Shown in pieces: positions 37,311-48,177 of a stretch of 64,000 nt of DNA; the stretch's first letter is position 1; every line of letters begins with the position of its first letter. Location: positions 671,312 to 735,311 of the forward strand of contig NW_003101663.1 in the NCBI RefSeq assembly GCF_000003855.2, given 5' to 3'. A model generated the notes under the pieces. That model searched no databases. It worked only from the letters and a program-made list of their open reading frames with translations, and was not told where the DNA came from. The DNA is from Blastomyces gilchristii SLH14081. Lineage: Eukaryota > Ascomycota > Eurotiomycetes > Onygenales > Ajellomycetaceae. The translations under genes and the position numbers were made by a program.

Positions 37311-38970
37311 CAAAGAATATAACTCAATTTTAGTTATTATTAATTACTTTATAAAGATGATCAGATATATTTCTACTTATAAAAAGATTAAAGCCTCTGA
37401 ATTGACTGATCTGTTTTTAGATATTATCATTTATAATTACAGTACTCTGAAATTATTAATAACAGATTAAGAATCTCTCTTTATCAGTAAATACTGATCA
37501 GCTTTTTACTATTATCTTATAATAAAATGTCTTCTCAGTACTGTATTTCATCTGCAGACAGATGATTAGACTGAACATCAGAATCAGATATTAGAATAGT
37601 ATCTTTAAGTATTCTATTTATATTATCAGAATGATTGACTTAAATATCTTCTAATCATCAAATTTATATATAATAATATAAAGAATGTAATCTTAAAGAT
37701 ATCTTCTTTCTATACTTATTATAAATATAATTCTTCATTATTCAGTGATATTATAAATAATGTTTTAAAGAGAGAAATAGACAGTCAGAATATTGAATAG
37801 ATACAGAGAATGAAGTATTTCTCAGTATTAAAAGTAAAAGTAAGATTGAAACTTTTAAATAAAATTTATAAGAAGACAGTGAAAAGCATCTACTATACTT
37901 AGAAACAGTAGATAAAATACTATAATTAAAAATATCTTTCAATGAAGTTCTTAATAGAGAATTAAGTACTACTTTCAGCAAAGAATATTAAGATAATAAG
38001 ACTGTATAAGAAGCTCAGTGAGTGATAACTAGAATCTTTTCTAGTAATAAGAGTAATAAGTAAGTAGATATATGAGTTGAAATTACTCACAGAATTAAAA
38101 TCAATTTATTCTGTTTTTCATATTTTCTATTTAAAGCTCTATAAGCAATGCTCTGAAATAGAGCTATCTCAGTCAGATAATATTAAGATAGAGAGTGATA
38201 CTGAATATTTTATAGAGAAAATATTGAATAAGTAAACATATTACAGTAAGCTTCAATATCTTATGAAATAAGAAGATTATTTATCATTAGAGAATTTATA
38301 AGAATTACTTAAATATTTGAAAAATACTGAGAAAGAGATTACAAGCTATGAGATAGCTAGTAGAGATTACTAGACTAGCCGCTGAAATCATGAATTTCAC
38401 ATTTGATCTTATTTAGTCTGGTCTCATACATTTCTTGACGTGAATCCCGCTGAGACTGGTTATCAAAAAAACATGTAAAGTGACTATATATCAGATCTTA
38501 AAATGAAATCATGACTTGAAAAAAATGAGAAAGTAGTTCCATTTGATTCTATTTAGTCTCATTCTTGGCATAAAGTTACTATTTTTAGACATTTTAAGGT
38601 TTTTTTTAGACTATTTTTAATTTTTTAAAAAGTAACACTTTTTGATAACACTCAAATGAGATTTAAAGTCATTTAAAGCAATAAAAATAATTTAAATTGA
38701 GAAGTGAAAATCATGGTCTCATTTGAAAAATGTGATAAGAGTAGACAGTAAGTTTCACTGAGACAGTATGAGACTACTATCTAATGATAAAACTGTGTAA
38801 TGAGATCAGTCAAATTGATAATAAAACTATTAAAAAATCTGGTTCTGATTCCAGACACGGTCACACGGTCAGTCTAGAGATTACTCTGTTACATATCAGA
38901 GACATTGAGTAAGAAATACTGCTTGAGACTTCTTATTTTTTCTTAAAGAATTTTTAGAGATAATCTCATA
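37311..38970 (+). pseudogene. Degenerate integrase core and chromodomain of D2
   Basis: The D2 frame resumes after E-outer. The integrase core is recognisable at about 37440-37690 (LLITD-x-ESLFISKYW, STVFHLQTDD with former Gly mutated, TEHQNQILE-x-YL). A GPY/F-like segment follows to about 38170 and a chromodomain to about 38340 (LQYLMK-x-EDYLSLENL-x-ELLKYL). MITE copy 4 interrupts at 38371. The sequence after it (38885-38970) finishes the region before the D-specific extra segment. Confidence 0.75.
38371..38876 (+). mobile_element. hAT-like MITE, copy 4 (506 bp)
   Basis: TAGACTAGCCG to CGGTCAGTCTA, flanked by gagattac at 38363-38370 and 38877-38884. The empty site (aagactac once) is seen in D1 near 5086-5094. 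It is the most mutated of the four copies at its GG/CC sites, yet still exactly 506 bp. Confidence 0.93.
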
Positions 38971-38971
38971 G

Positions 38972-40725
38972 TAATAAGTTGATATCTTATAAACTCTGTA
39001 GCACTCTTCTTCTATTTTCTCTCAAAGAGGTTTTTTAGAAGTTTAATGAGACTACACAAGTGTAAAATTTCTGAAGTGATTAATAAGAAAAGAAAGAAAT
39101 ATTTGAAATTAATAAAAAAGATTGATATTATTAATCTGTGAGCTGCTGCTATTCTAATGAGACTGCAGTCTACTGAAAAAGTAAAAAGAGAGAACTTCAG
39201 AGTTTACTTATTAATAATTATATCTTTATTAAACTCATTCTTCACTGTTAAAGTCTTCAGCACTGATATTTTTATCTACTGAGAAGTTAATACTATAATA
39301 CTGCAGAGAAGCATGCTGTAGAAGAGTATAAAAGATACTTAAAGTATTAACTTATTAATTTATAAAGTATCTCAGTCATCTGTTTCAATTGAAGTGAGAT
39401 TCTTTTTAATCAGTAATTAATCTTTATAATACTTTTAATAGCAGTACTGACTAATCTCTTCTTAAGATTAGTTATTCTGAGATGTTTTTTCATCTCAGAG
39501 ATTCATACTTTCATCTTCTTTTACAGATGAGTAAGAAGAATCTTCTCAGTCTTAATAGAATTTATTAATACTTAGAGCTCTGAGACTCTCACTCTATACT
39601 ACTTAAGTATCTAGACTTTTTATCAGAGCTGATATAATATCTTTCTGTGAGATAATACTTACAGAGAGACAGAAGTTATTATTATAAATATAATAAAAAT
39701 AACAGAAGTGAAAGAAGAAATAAGTATATAAAATCTCTTTCTTCTTCAGCTGCTTAGCATAGTGTAGATAAGTAGTAATACTGATCAGAGATTACACTGA
39801 AGCCTTCTCACAGAGAGAAGATAAAGAAACTGCAGAATTCTGTGAATTCAACTTAGTAGCAGTCTGAGCAGAGCTTGAGTGTGCTGTGAAAGAGAAACTA
39901 CAGATTAAGCTTCTCAGAGTCACTGTCTCTGAAATCAAGCTCTTCTCAGATTTCTCTCTGAATGATCATATGAGATTATATATCACTGTATTGACTGAGA
40001 AAGAGAGCAGTGTTGTAACAGCAGTGAGAGAGACAGAGAAAGAACTGAATATGAATGAACTGACTGACAGAAGAGATAACATCTCACTGTAAGATATAGT
40101 AACTACTGTTATAGCTGTAAGAGAAGTAGAAGAAGAAGAAGAAGAAGATGTGATAATAAGAGCAGTACTTCTACAGTCTGTCAACACTGCTGTCTTCATC
40201 TTCAACTGAGCTTTCTTAACAGTTACAGAGACTGCAGCTGCATTATAAAGATATTTACTTACTAGAAAATGTCAGAATAAGTTCTTTATTATTCTTTAAG
40301 AATGATACTCTCATACACTCACTATTATAATTAAGAGAGAGAAAAGAAAAATATTTTATAAAGAGAGAGAAGATCTTTTCAAAAAATTCTATCACTACTA
40401 TTAACTTTATCTCTAAAATATATCACTTTTATAGAGAATTTTATATATAGAATGAAATATATTAAGAGATCTATAAAGCTACTTATTAACTATGTTTTTC
40501 ATATTTTAAATTAATATATAAGAAACTCACTTATCATATATTTAATTTGAATGAAGATGAGAAAAGAAAGATCTATACAGTTAGTAGAAAAACTTATCTA
40601 TTTCTTTATATTATATACAGTACATGCACTGTTAATCAGTTAATAACTGTTACTATATAATAAAGATAATTTCTAATTCAGTAATCTTGAGAGTATCAGA
40701 ACTATATTTTTAAAGAGAAGAGTAT
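38972..40725 (+). other. D2 extra region between chromodomain and 3' LTR
   Basis: Counterpart of 13472-15208. An open stretch at 39886-40092 (EKLQIKLLRVTVSEIKLFSD, then RETEKELNMNELTDRRDN) aligns with D1 around 14380-14600 and suggests a former plus-strand ORF downstream of pol. No domain is recognised. The antisense frame 40205-39966 is Ser-rich and probably a shadow. Confidence 0.45.
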
Positions 40726-41259
40726 TATCATACTCTTAATTATATCAAGATCTTATTATAATTTCATATAACTTATTACTTTCATATGAATAATTTTATT
40801 CTGTCTAAACTAGTTTTTAATCACTTTATAATATTATTCAGATATATTATAGAAAGATCTGATTAATAAATATAAGAATCTTACTTCTATATAAGATCAG
40901 CAGATTACACTTTCTTAATAATAAGATACTACTGAGATATTACTCTGACTATTCTTGCTTATGAAATGAGAGAAGAGTATTCACTCATTATCTATATAGA
41001 ATAGCTAGATGCTAGCTTCTTATTAAAGAAGTTAGTAATTCATCTTTTCTTCTACTGAAATATATACAAGAGTTACTATGTATCTTATATAATTTTCTTA
41101 GTATACTAAGTATTATATCTGTGATATTCTCATAATAACTCTGTAGCCTATGAGCTTGCTATTTAAGCAAGATAGTTAAGCTCACTTATACAGCTTTTCA
41201 AATAACTATCTTTACATAATATCACTGACTAGCCTCTGCTTCAGTTCTGTCATGTTATA
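40726..41259 (+). repeat. 3' LTR of Gypsy D2
   Basis: 534 bp, tatcatactc to catgttata, followed by the attta TSD. CpG-free throughout, unlike the start of the 5' LTR. Confidence 0.92.
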
Positions 41260-41260
41260 A

Positions 41261-41740
41261 TTTAAGTAATTAATAATTGATTGAAAATCAGTTGATAATC
41301 AATTCAGTATTATTATTAAATTCAAGAATAATTTCAGTATTAAATTAATTTTGAATTAATTTTAAATTGATTTTGAATTGATTCTGAATTAATTATTAAT
41401 TAATTATAGTAATAAAATAGATTTAATCTGTATATTTAAGTAATTAATAATTGATTGAAAATCAGTTGATAATCAATTCAGTATTATTATTAAATTCAAG
41501 AATAATTTCAGTATTAAATTAATTTTGAATTAATTTTGAATTGATTTTGAATTGATTCTGAATTAATTATTAATTAATTATAGTAATAAAATAGATTTAA
41601 TCTGTATATTTAAGTAATTAATAATTGATTGAAAATCAGTTAATAATCAATTCAGTATTATTATTAAATTCAAGAATAATTTCAGTATTAAATTGATTTT
41701 AAATTGATTTTGAATTGATTGTAGAATTGATGGTAAATAA
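41261..41740. repeat. 174-bp tandem repeat array (right part of element F)
   Basis: Units begin tttaagtaattaataattg at 41261, 41435 and 41609, giving a 174-bp period and about 2.7 copies. Each unit has internal aattgatttt/aattaatttt sub-repeats. The same unit occurs at 16855-17011 on the other side of D2, showing that the array was continuous before insertion. The array ends just before the composition change to gene-rich DNA. Confidence 0.9.
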
Positions 41741-41881
41741 TTAAGAAAGAAAGAGTGGTTTCAAATTACAAGAAAAGATGTATTGAGCAAGGTCAGGTAG
41801 TGGCACGGGCCACATTTGCGAGGTCAGCTTACATAATGAGGTCAAGTGGCGCACTTAGCGAGGTCAAGTTTTCTGCTTCCT
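41741..41881. repeat. Right terminal region of element F
   Basis: Contains GAGGTCA at 41820, 41838 and 41860 and a related aaggtca near 41790, spaced 18-30 bp apart, and the right inverted repeat ending at 41875-41881. Composition is much less A+T-biased than the left end at 16515-16600, whose matching motifs are transition-mutated. Confidence 0.7.
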
Positions 41882-41891
41882 GCAATGAATA

Positions 41892-42920
41892 TCTGGAGAA
41901 GCGTCTGAGCTTGCTGAGATAAGGTGTGATATTGAAATAAAAGCGGCGTAGGTTTTGAGTCACGTGGCCAGGAATGAGCTTAAAACAGCGACGAAAATGG
42001 GATGCTCTGAGTGGCCGCACCCCCATCTTACAGACTATAGAGGTATAACTATCCCTAAGCTACATACAGAGTACAAGGTGATACGATACGTGATTATATG
42101 GCCACTGCTTCAATCTGTACGGAGTACAAGACCAGAGGAAGGAAACTCTGATATTGGTGTATTACGTATTACAGCGTACTAGGTACAATACAAGAGACGC
42201 CCATCCCAGGTCTACTACCTGAACAACTAAGAAGAATGGCGGTGGTTCTGATATTCCCTCAACAGTTCTGATATTTATCAATAACTAATAATCCCTTGAT
42301 ATGATATGTATGTTACATACAACTCCGTCATTAGTAAAAAACGTCATTCCCGTGCAAGCAGAGATTTCCTCAAAAGGCAGCGGCAGGCCTAGTAGTAGTC
42401 CCCAAACAGGCTAGCCCCCTCCGCCCCCGGCATTGGCCAAGTTCAAGTGAACGGCTGTTGGTTGGCTGTGGCTGTGGCTGTGGTTGGCTGATGCTTCCTC
42501 TTCCCCATAACATCCCCATCGACAATTAATAATAATAATCGACAACATCACACACCCTTCTCATCCTCATCCTCGCATTGAGTCGCTTGTTCTTCCCAAC
42601 ACATATACTTGACTCTAATACTATATATAACCCCGCTTCTTATTCCCCCTCCACGTGTTGTCCTTATCGCCGACTTACCCAGACAGCCCAGGCAGAGACA
42701 GCTTGTGGAATTGGACTAGGTCGCCTTACTCCTCCAAATAACTACCCAATCCAGGCCTCTCTCTCTCCGCACTTCTCGAACGATCCAACCCCAGCAGTTC
42801 TTCCCCTGCCGCCAACCTCTATTATAAATCCCTTCCCGCCCGTCCCCTCCCTCTCCCTCTCCCCCTCCGCTTTCCCTCTATTGTGGTGTACATCCTCGCC
42901 TGAGCGGTTACGTCTGAGAT
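41892..42920. promoter_or_regulatory. Upstream region of ypt7
   Basis: Normal-composition DNA immediately after element F, about 1 kb, with no convincing gene. It includes a GGCTGTG-type micro-repeat at about 42450-42490, a TACGGAGTAC motif at 42118-42127 and pyrimidine-rich stretches (42800-42880) typical of fungal promoters and 5' UTRs. Open frames 42578-43009 (+) and 43106-42822 (-) overlap the first ypt7 exons and are shadows. Confidence 0.55.
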
Positions 42921-44044
42921 ATGGCTACCCGAAAGAAGCTCCTCTTGAAGGTTCGTTTCGTTGGCTGTTTCGTCACAGCAAACCGCCTTCCAACTTGCCA
43001 CCTTACTAACTGTGCTCTCTCTGTTCTTTGGAAATATATAGGTCATCGTCCTTGGTGATAGCGGCGTGGGAAAGACGAGTTTGATGAACCAATATGTCAG
43101 TTGCACTGAGCTCCTTGTCTACCATCTGCGGCAATTTCCGTTATGATATATGAATATTGGATGACTATGGGAAGAAGAACATGAAGCTTATTTATTTCAT
43201 TTTATGTTGGGAGCATGGCAGGTCAACAAGAAATATAGCTCAAGTTACAAGGCGACGATCGGGGCGGACTATCTTACAAAGGACGTTTTGGTGGATGACC
43301 GATTGGTGACACTGCAGGTATGGCCTCTCCCTTGTTTACCTGTTGTCTCGCCGTCCTGCCTGGCGAACATGACTCCCTTGCGGTATGCAAGAGCTATTGC
43401 TGACTCCTTTGCTATCTCTTCTCTGAATATAGCTTTGGGATACGGCCGGGCAGGAGCGATTTCAGTCGCTAGGGGTGGCATTCTACCGCGGAGCCGATTG
43501 CTGTGTTTTGGTATACGACGTGAATAATTCCAAAAGCTTCGAGACCTTGGATAGCTGGCGGGATGAATTCCTCATCCAGGCGAGCCCGCGGGACCCTGAA
43601 AGTTTTCCCTTTGTAAGTAGTTCCAAGCAGGTCACACATATATATTATTTGCCGGTTCTTTCTACCTTCTCAAGGGTATGCGCTTACATGGTCACCGGGT
43701 TATAGGTCGTGCTGGGGAATAAGATCGACGTGGAAGAAAGCAAAAGAATGATATCTTCAAAACGAGCCACGACATATTGTCAGTCCAAAGGGAATATTCC
43801 TTACTTCGAAACTAGCGCCAAAGAGGCGATCAATGTCGAGCAGGCCTTTGAAGGTAGGTTTTTATTAAGGAGCTGCATTCCTCACGAAAGCGTTTTCATC
43901 TCTATGATCTAACTTATGATGCTTCTGAAAATAGAAATCGCGAAGAGCGCTCTGGTGCAGGAAGAATCAGAAGAGTACAGCGGAGATTTTGCTGATCCCA
44001 TTAACATCCACCTTGATAACGATCGTGACAGCTGTGCCTGCTAA
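42921..44044 (+). CDS. ypt7: Rab7-family small GTPase Ypt7
   Basis: Six exons: 42921-42950, 43042-43095, 43222-43317, 43433-43612, 43706-43853 and 43935-44044, giving 205 residues, the usual Rab7 length. All G motifs are present: P-loop GDSGVGKTS (about residues 15-23), switch [10 protein letters not shown], switch [15 protein letters not shown] and ETSAK, and a C-terminal CAC that would be geranylgeranylated on both cysteines. Ypt7/Rab7 drives late endosome and vacuole tethering and fusion with the HOPS complex on the vacuolar membrane. All introns have GT...AG ends and every junction restores the conserved frame. The first exon is only 30 bp. It is the first gene outside the transposon block, about 1 kb from element F. 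Confidence 0.96.
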
Positions 44045-45161
44045 TATTTTCCATTCCATCAAGTCTTACCCATACCCCCCCATGCCTGATAACCTTAGAC
44101 TGTCATCTACGCATCAATCACCCGTTGGAAAGTATCTTGTTTTTGCACCTTTCCCAAAGTCCTGTGGAAGATGTTTTTTCAGTGAGGCGTCCTCCCTTTG
44201 TTACGTGGAAATATTGTTCTACTTTTCTCCATGAGCATTTCTCATCTTTCTTCCGTCTTTTCCTTTTCCCCTTCCCCACTTGTTCTGTTCATCTTGGTGT
44301 TCCTGGCGTTTTTGTCAATACTTTTTGATATTGCTACCTATATAGTTTCTCGCTATACTTAATTCATTCCCACCCTCTCGAGAAGTTGACAGAGCGGGGT
44401 TTTTTCTGAACATACATGTGGATATTGAACGGAGCCAGTAATGTATTGAATTTTTATTCTTTATTTTGGAAATATAAAGGCCCAGCAGGCCATGCCACGA
44501 GAAATAGAGTTTGGAAAGTTAGATGTCTAGAGTGACTAAAGGAAACTTGTTGCTTAACAACAGCTATTTACAACGAGGGAACATGTTCCCGTACATACCT
44601 ATCCTCCACTCTATTCCGTAGATGAAGGCGGATCTTTTTGCCAGTTGTTTATGAGACCTCTATACAGATTGGAGTTACAAAATACGGATCCCCGCAGATG
44701 GTTCGCGTTTGGTCAGATCTTCCCGCGCTAGTCCCAGTAGTAAACCGGGGGACGACGGCCTGCATTTTAACTCAATTGCTACAACTTTGTCCGTCAGCGT
44801 GCAACAAACAACCATGCAAGTTTTGTTGATGCTGAACTTTTTCAGCTCTGGCTAAAATCCCCACGAGCCACGAAAACAACAAATCCATTCCTCTCTTTCC
44901 CGGTGGGGAGACCAAATGTGGCATCCCTCCTCCTCTGAGAGCGATATATCTCCCCGGTCCCCACGCATTCGTTATAGCTCACTATGCACATGGCAGAGAT
45001 CCCACGACCACTCACCATAGCTCTTTCTGGAGGAGTAGTTACTGTGATTCACCCTATCACATCCAGATCATAATATTGCCCACACATCTTAAACAAACGG
45101 GGGGGCGGAAGCTGGAGGGTTATTTCCATATCCCGAAACGGAGAACACGCGAAAGGAAAAA
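44045..45161. other. Intergenic region ypt7 to transporter gene
   Basis: Holds the ypt7 3' UTR (T-rich, about 44045-44500) and the promoter of the downstream transporter gene. Short open frames here (43989-44234, 44125-44328, 44638-44829) show no family resemblance. No RNA gene recognised. Confidence 0.5.
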
Positions 45162-47192
45162 ATGCAAAGGAGTACGGAGCGGCTGATGGACGGAGGAGGT
45201 GATGGAGGAGAGCTGTTGCAACAGCACCAGCAGCCGCATCACCACCATGATGGGACTCCTGTTGAGAACATGCAGGTCGATGATGAAGCTTCGGGAAGCG
45301 TCACGTCATCTGTGTCTGCTCCTGCGCCTGCACGGCCTAGGTCCAGATCCACATCCCGGTCGCTGACTTCAGAGCGGAAACGGAGCGGTGCGAAGAAGTT
45401 GCCCCTGGGGATCGCCAGGCGGACATTGGGAATTATATTGCTTCTGATTGTGGTTGTGCTGTGGACGACGTCGAACTTTTTGGCCAGTGTGAGTTTTTTT
45501 TTTTTTTTTTCTTCTTTTTCTCTTTGTATGAATGTTGCTTGCTTGGATATTTATTGCATATTGAACTGGCCGTTTCTGAGTCAGTTTAACATGTTGGTGT
45601 CGGGATTTATTTTATCTCTTCCCTTTTCATTTTTGCATACATAACAACACACCCCTATGGAACCAAAAACCGGGACTCTAACAGCTCCTTTCCCTTCTCC
45701 ACGCAGACTATCTTTTCAGACGATACCTACTCCAAGCCATTCTTCGTTACATACGTCAACACTACCTTCTTTATCGTCCCCCTCCTCTCAATTCTCGGCC
45801 ATAGACTCTTCCGCATATGGAGAGCCGGGAAACTATCCAAAGACACTACATTCCGCGCGCTTCTCGAGCAACTGGATTCACACGGGGCCGCGCACGAATA
45901 TCGCCCGTTTCTAGCAGCGGATGATGATGTGAGTGCGCCCGGGGATTCTGTGCCGGGGGAGAGATACCAGCGGGTGCTGCAGGCGGATGATGGCGCGCTG
46001 GGTGACGACGACGATGATAAGATGGATGCTCCTCCGGAGAGATTGGGTTTTAAGGCTACGGCCAAGTTGAGCTTGGAGTTCTGTTTGGTGTGGGTAAGAA
46101 ATGGCCACCCCCTCCTTTCTTGTTTTGGGTTTGATTGTTAGAACGGGTTCATTCACTAACATATCTGTATAGTTTATGGTATGTGGGAAAGCTTCTATGT
46201 ATTCTGGGCTCCTTTGTTGAAAATTGGATTATTGACATGAGATAAATCTCGCAAAAATAGGCAAATTACTTCGCCGCAGCGTGTCTTCAATTCACAACCG
46301 TCGGAAGTACGACCATATTAACATCCACAAGTGGTATGAACTACACTCGTTTCCTCTAAGCTTTCCACTTTCTAGCACATGCTCTGGCTGTATTCCCCCC
46401 CCCTTCTTCCCATGCACCTTTTTCTTTTTTTGTTTTCAACTAATCTCACCCATGTATCCCCGCAGGTGTATGGACCCTGATATTCGGCGCTGTCCTGGGC
46501 GTGGAGAAATTCACCATCCGCAAAGCCTTCGGCGTCTTCGCCTCTCTAACCGGAATCGTCCTAATCTCCCGCGTCGACCTATCCGGCGCCAACAACGATG
46601 AAAACCGCGGCTCGTTCCCGCACAAATCGGCCACTGAAATCGCCATTGGCGACGCCATGGCCGCTTTCAGCGCCATCTTATACGGCGTGTATACGATCGT
46701 GATGAAGAAGCAGGTTGGAGATGAGAGTAGAGTTAACATGGCGCTGTTCTTCGGGCTGGTGGGGTTCATCAATACTGTCCTACTATGGCCGTGTATGATC
46801 ATACTTCACGTGGCGGGCTGGGAGACGTTTGAGTTGCCGCATACGGGACGGATTTGGTTGATTGTGATTGTATGTGTTTTATATACGCACTCCTTTCCTC
46901 CCCCTTCTTTCTTTTGCCTTCCTGAAAAACATTTTTATGGATTTAAAAAGGCTAACGATATACCCAGGTTAATTCCCTAACCTCGCTTGTCTCCGACATC
47001 CTCTGGGCATATGCCATGCTCCTCACAACACCGCTGGTGGTCACCGTCGGCCTCAGCCTGACCATTCCACTTTCGCTTGTTGCGCAGATTTTCATCCAAG
47101 GACAGTACTCTAGCGCGCTGTACTGGCTTGGTGCGGCGATTGTGTTCTGTTCTTTCCTGGTGGTTAATCATGAGGGGAAGGAGGAATCGTGA
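45162..47192 (+). CDS. DMT-superfamily vacuolar transporter (SLC35F5/THI74-like)
   Basis: Six exons: 45162-45488, 45707-46093, 46173-46178, 46261-46333, 46466-46869 and 46968-47192, giving 473 residues. A hydrophilic, Gln/His- and Ser/Arg-rich N-terminus of about 80 residues precedes about ten membrane segments. Family landmarks include ILLLIVVVLWTTSNF, LSLEFCLVWFMANYF, then TILTSTSGVWTLIFG, and a second EamA-like half ending in GAAIVFCSFLVVNHEGK. Homologues are yeast Thi74/YML018C and animal SLC35F5, vacuolar-membrane or nucleotide-sugar-type carriers of unproven substrate. Exon 3 is a 6-nt microexon (Phe-Met) needed to complete the conserved W-F-x-A-N-Y motif. An acidic loop (ALGDDDDDK) lies in exon 2. 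Confidence 0.88.
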
Positions 47193-47484
47193 CTTCCTTT
47201 CTTTTGTATTTTTCCCCTTTCCCTTGATGGTCATCGGTCCCTTTCTTGCGTTTAGAAGAAAGATTTTCTCACGTATATATATATATATATATATATATTT
47301 TTTCTTTTTCAATTTCTGTAGATGATTAGAGAAGTTCGGGATAAAAAATTCGGGCGGTTAACTTTATACCATACTTCAAAAGTGTTTTTGATGGCTCTTC
47401 TCTTCTGCCTTTTTTTATCATTTTCGATTTTTATTTTTATTTTTATTTTTATTTTTTATTTTTATTTTTATTTTTATTTTTATT

Positions 47485-47520
<36 letters not shown>

Positions 47521-48177
47521 ATTTTTATTTTTTTCGTTCACATTATTCCCCAATACTCATATCCTTGCCAAGACAGTTATCATGCCCTGCGAGAGAACAC
47601 AGATGGTTTTTGATTTTTTGCTTTTTGTGTCTTAATGGCTGAAAATTCGGTCCCTATATGGTCTATGCTTGTTGACTCGAGGTAAAGCCTGCTTTCATGA
47701 TAGATGCCTAATGCCTATCCTTGCTTGAGTTCGTGTGCTTTTTCTATTTATGTCGCCCGTAAGCGTAATAATACATACATGTATAGGGTCGATGCTCAAG
47801 CACAAACAAACCCATAGCCTCAAAATTGAGAGAGGCTATTCCGCTATGCCACACAGATATTCTCATTATGAGAAATGAAAAGGAGAAAACGCAGCGAGAG
47901 CAACTGGAAAGGGCTGATGAAAGCGCGCACACACACATATATATATAGGGGTCTATCGGTTAGCGAAGCCTTGAGCCCTGGCCTGGAGCTCTATATTCCC
48001 CTACGTGTTTTTCATGATAGGATCACTTGTGTCTGAAACCGGAGTAACTATAGAGTACTCTGTACGCTTCATTAAAAGTTCATAGCACTCGTTGGGTGGG
48101 ATAACTAACATCCAACCCAACCTCCAAGATCGACTTGACCTAGACTTGGGCCTGCAACCAGATTACGGGAATAAGTC
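47193..48177. other. Intergenic region with simple repeats
   Basis: 3' flank of the transporter gene. A (TA)n run lies at about 47275-47298, and a long (TTTTTA)n hexamer tract at about 47424-47532 with a few unit-length variants. Further short TA runs are at 47936-47947. Peptides predicted across these tracts are artefacts. Confidence 0.8.

Larger units (their letters stand above)
17012..41259 (+). mobile_element. Chromodomain Gypsy D, complete copy D2 (interrupted)
   Basis: 534-bp LTRs at 17012-17545 and 40726-41259 and a perfect 5-bp TSD attta (17007-17011, 41260-41264) define the element, inserted in the tandem array of F. Without the E nest (21911-37310 plus 5-bp TSD) and two MITEs with TSDs it is about 7.8 kb. 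Gag and pol run from about 17,800 to 21,910; the integrase resumes at 37,311 on the other side of the E nest. Domain order is gag, protease, RT, RNase H, integrase, chromodomain, extra region, LTR. All frames are broken by transitions. Confidence 0.93.
16515..41881. mobile_element. Element F, TIR transposon of about 1.1 kb split by D2
   Basis: The parts 16515-17011 and 41265-41881 form one element of about 1,114 bp. Near the ends, cagaaaacttaacctcacta (from 16522) is the inverted, transition-mutated counterpart of 41875 downward (cagaaaacttgacctcgcta). About 47 bp match with only transition differences. Both sides are flanked by gcaatgaata (16505-16514, 41882-41891), a TSD of 9-10 bp as made by Mutator-like elements. 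Repeated GAGGTCA motifs lie in the right terminal region (41820, 41838, 41860). The interior is a 174-bp tandem array. It has no coding capacity. The exact first base and superfamily are uncertain. Confidence 0.7.

Noticed and set aside
41261..41740. CRISPR-like or centromeric satellite array
   Set aside because: Units are contiguous without spacers, there are fewer than three per side and they lie within a TIR element; nothing supports a CRISPR or centromere call.
42578..43009. 143-codon plus-strand frame over the ypt7 start
   Set aside because: Low-complexity Pro/Ser composition, no domain, and it overlaps ypt7 exon 1 in another frame.
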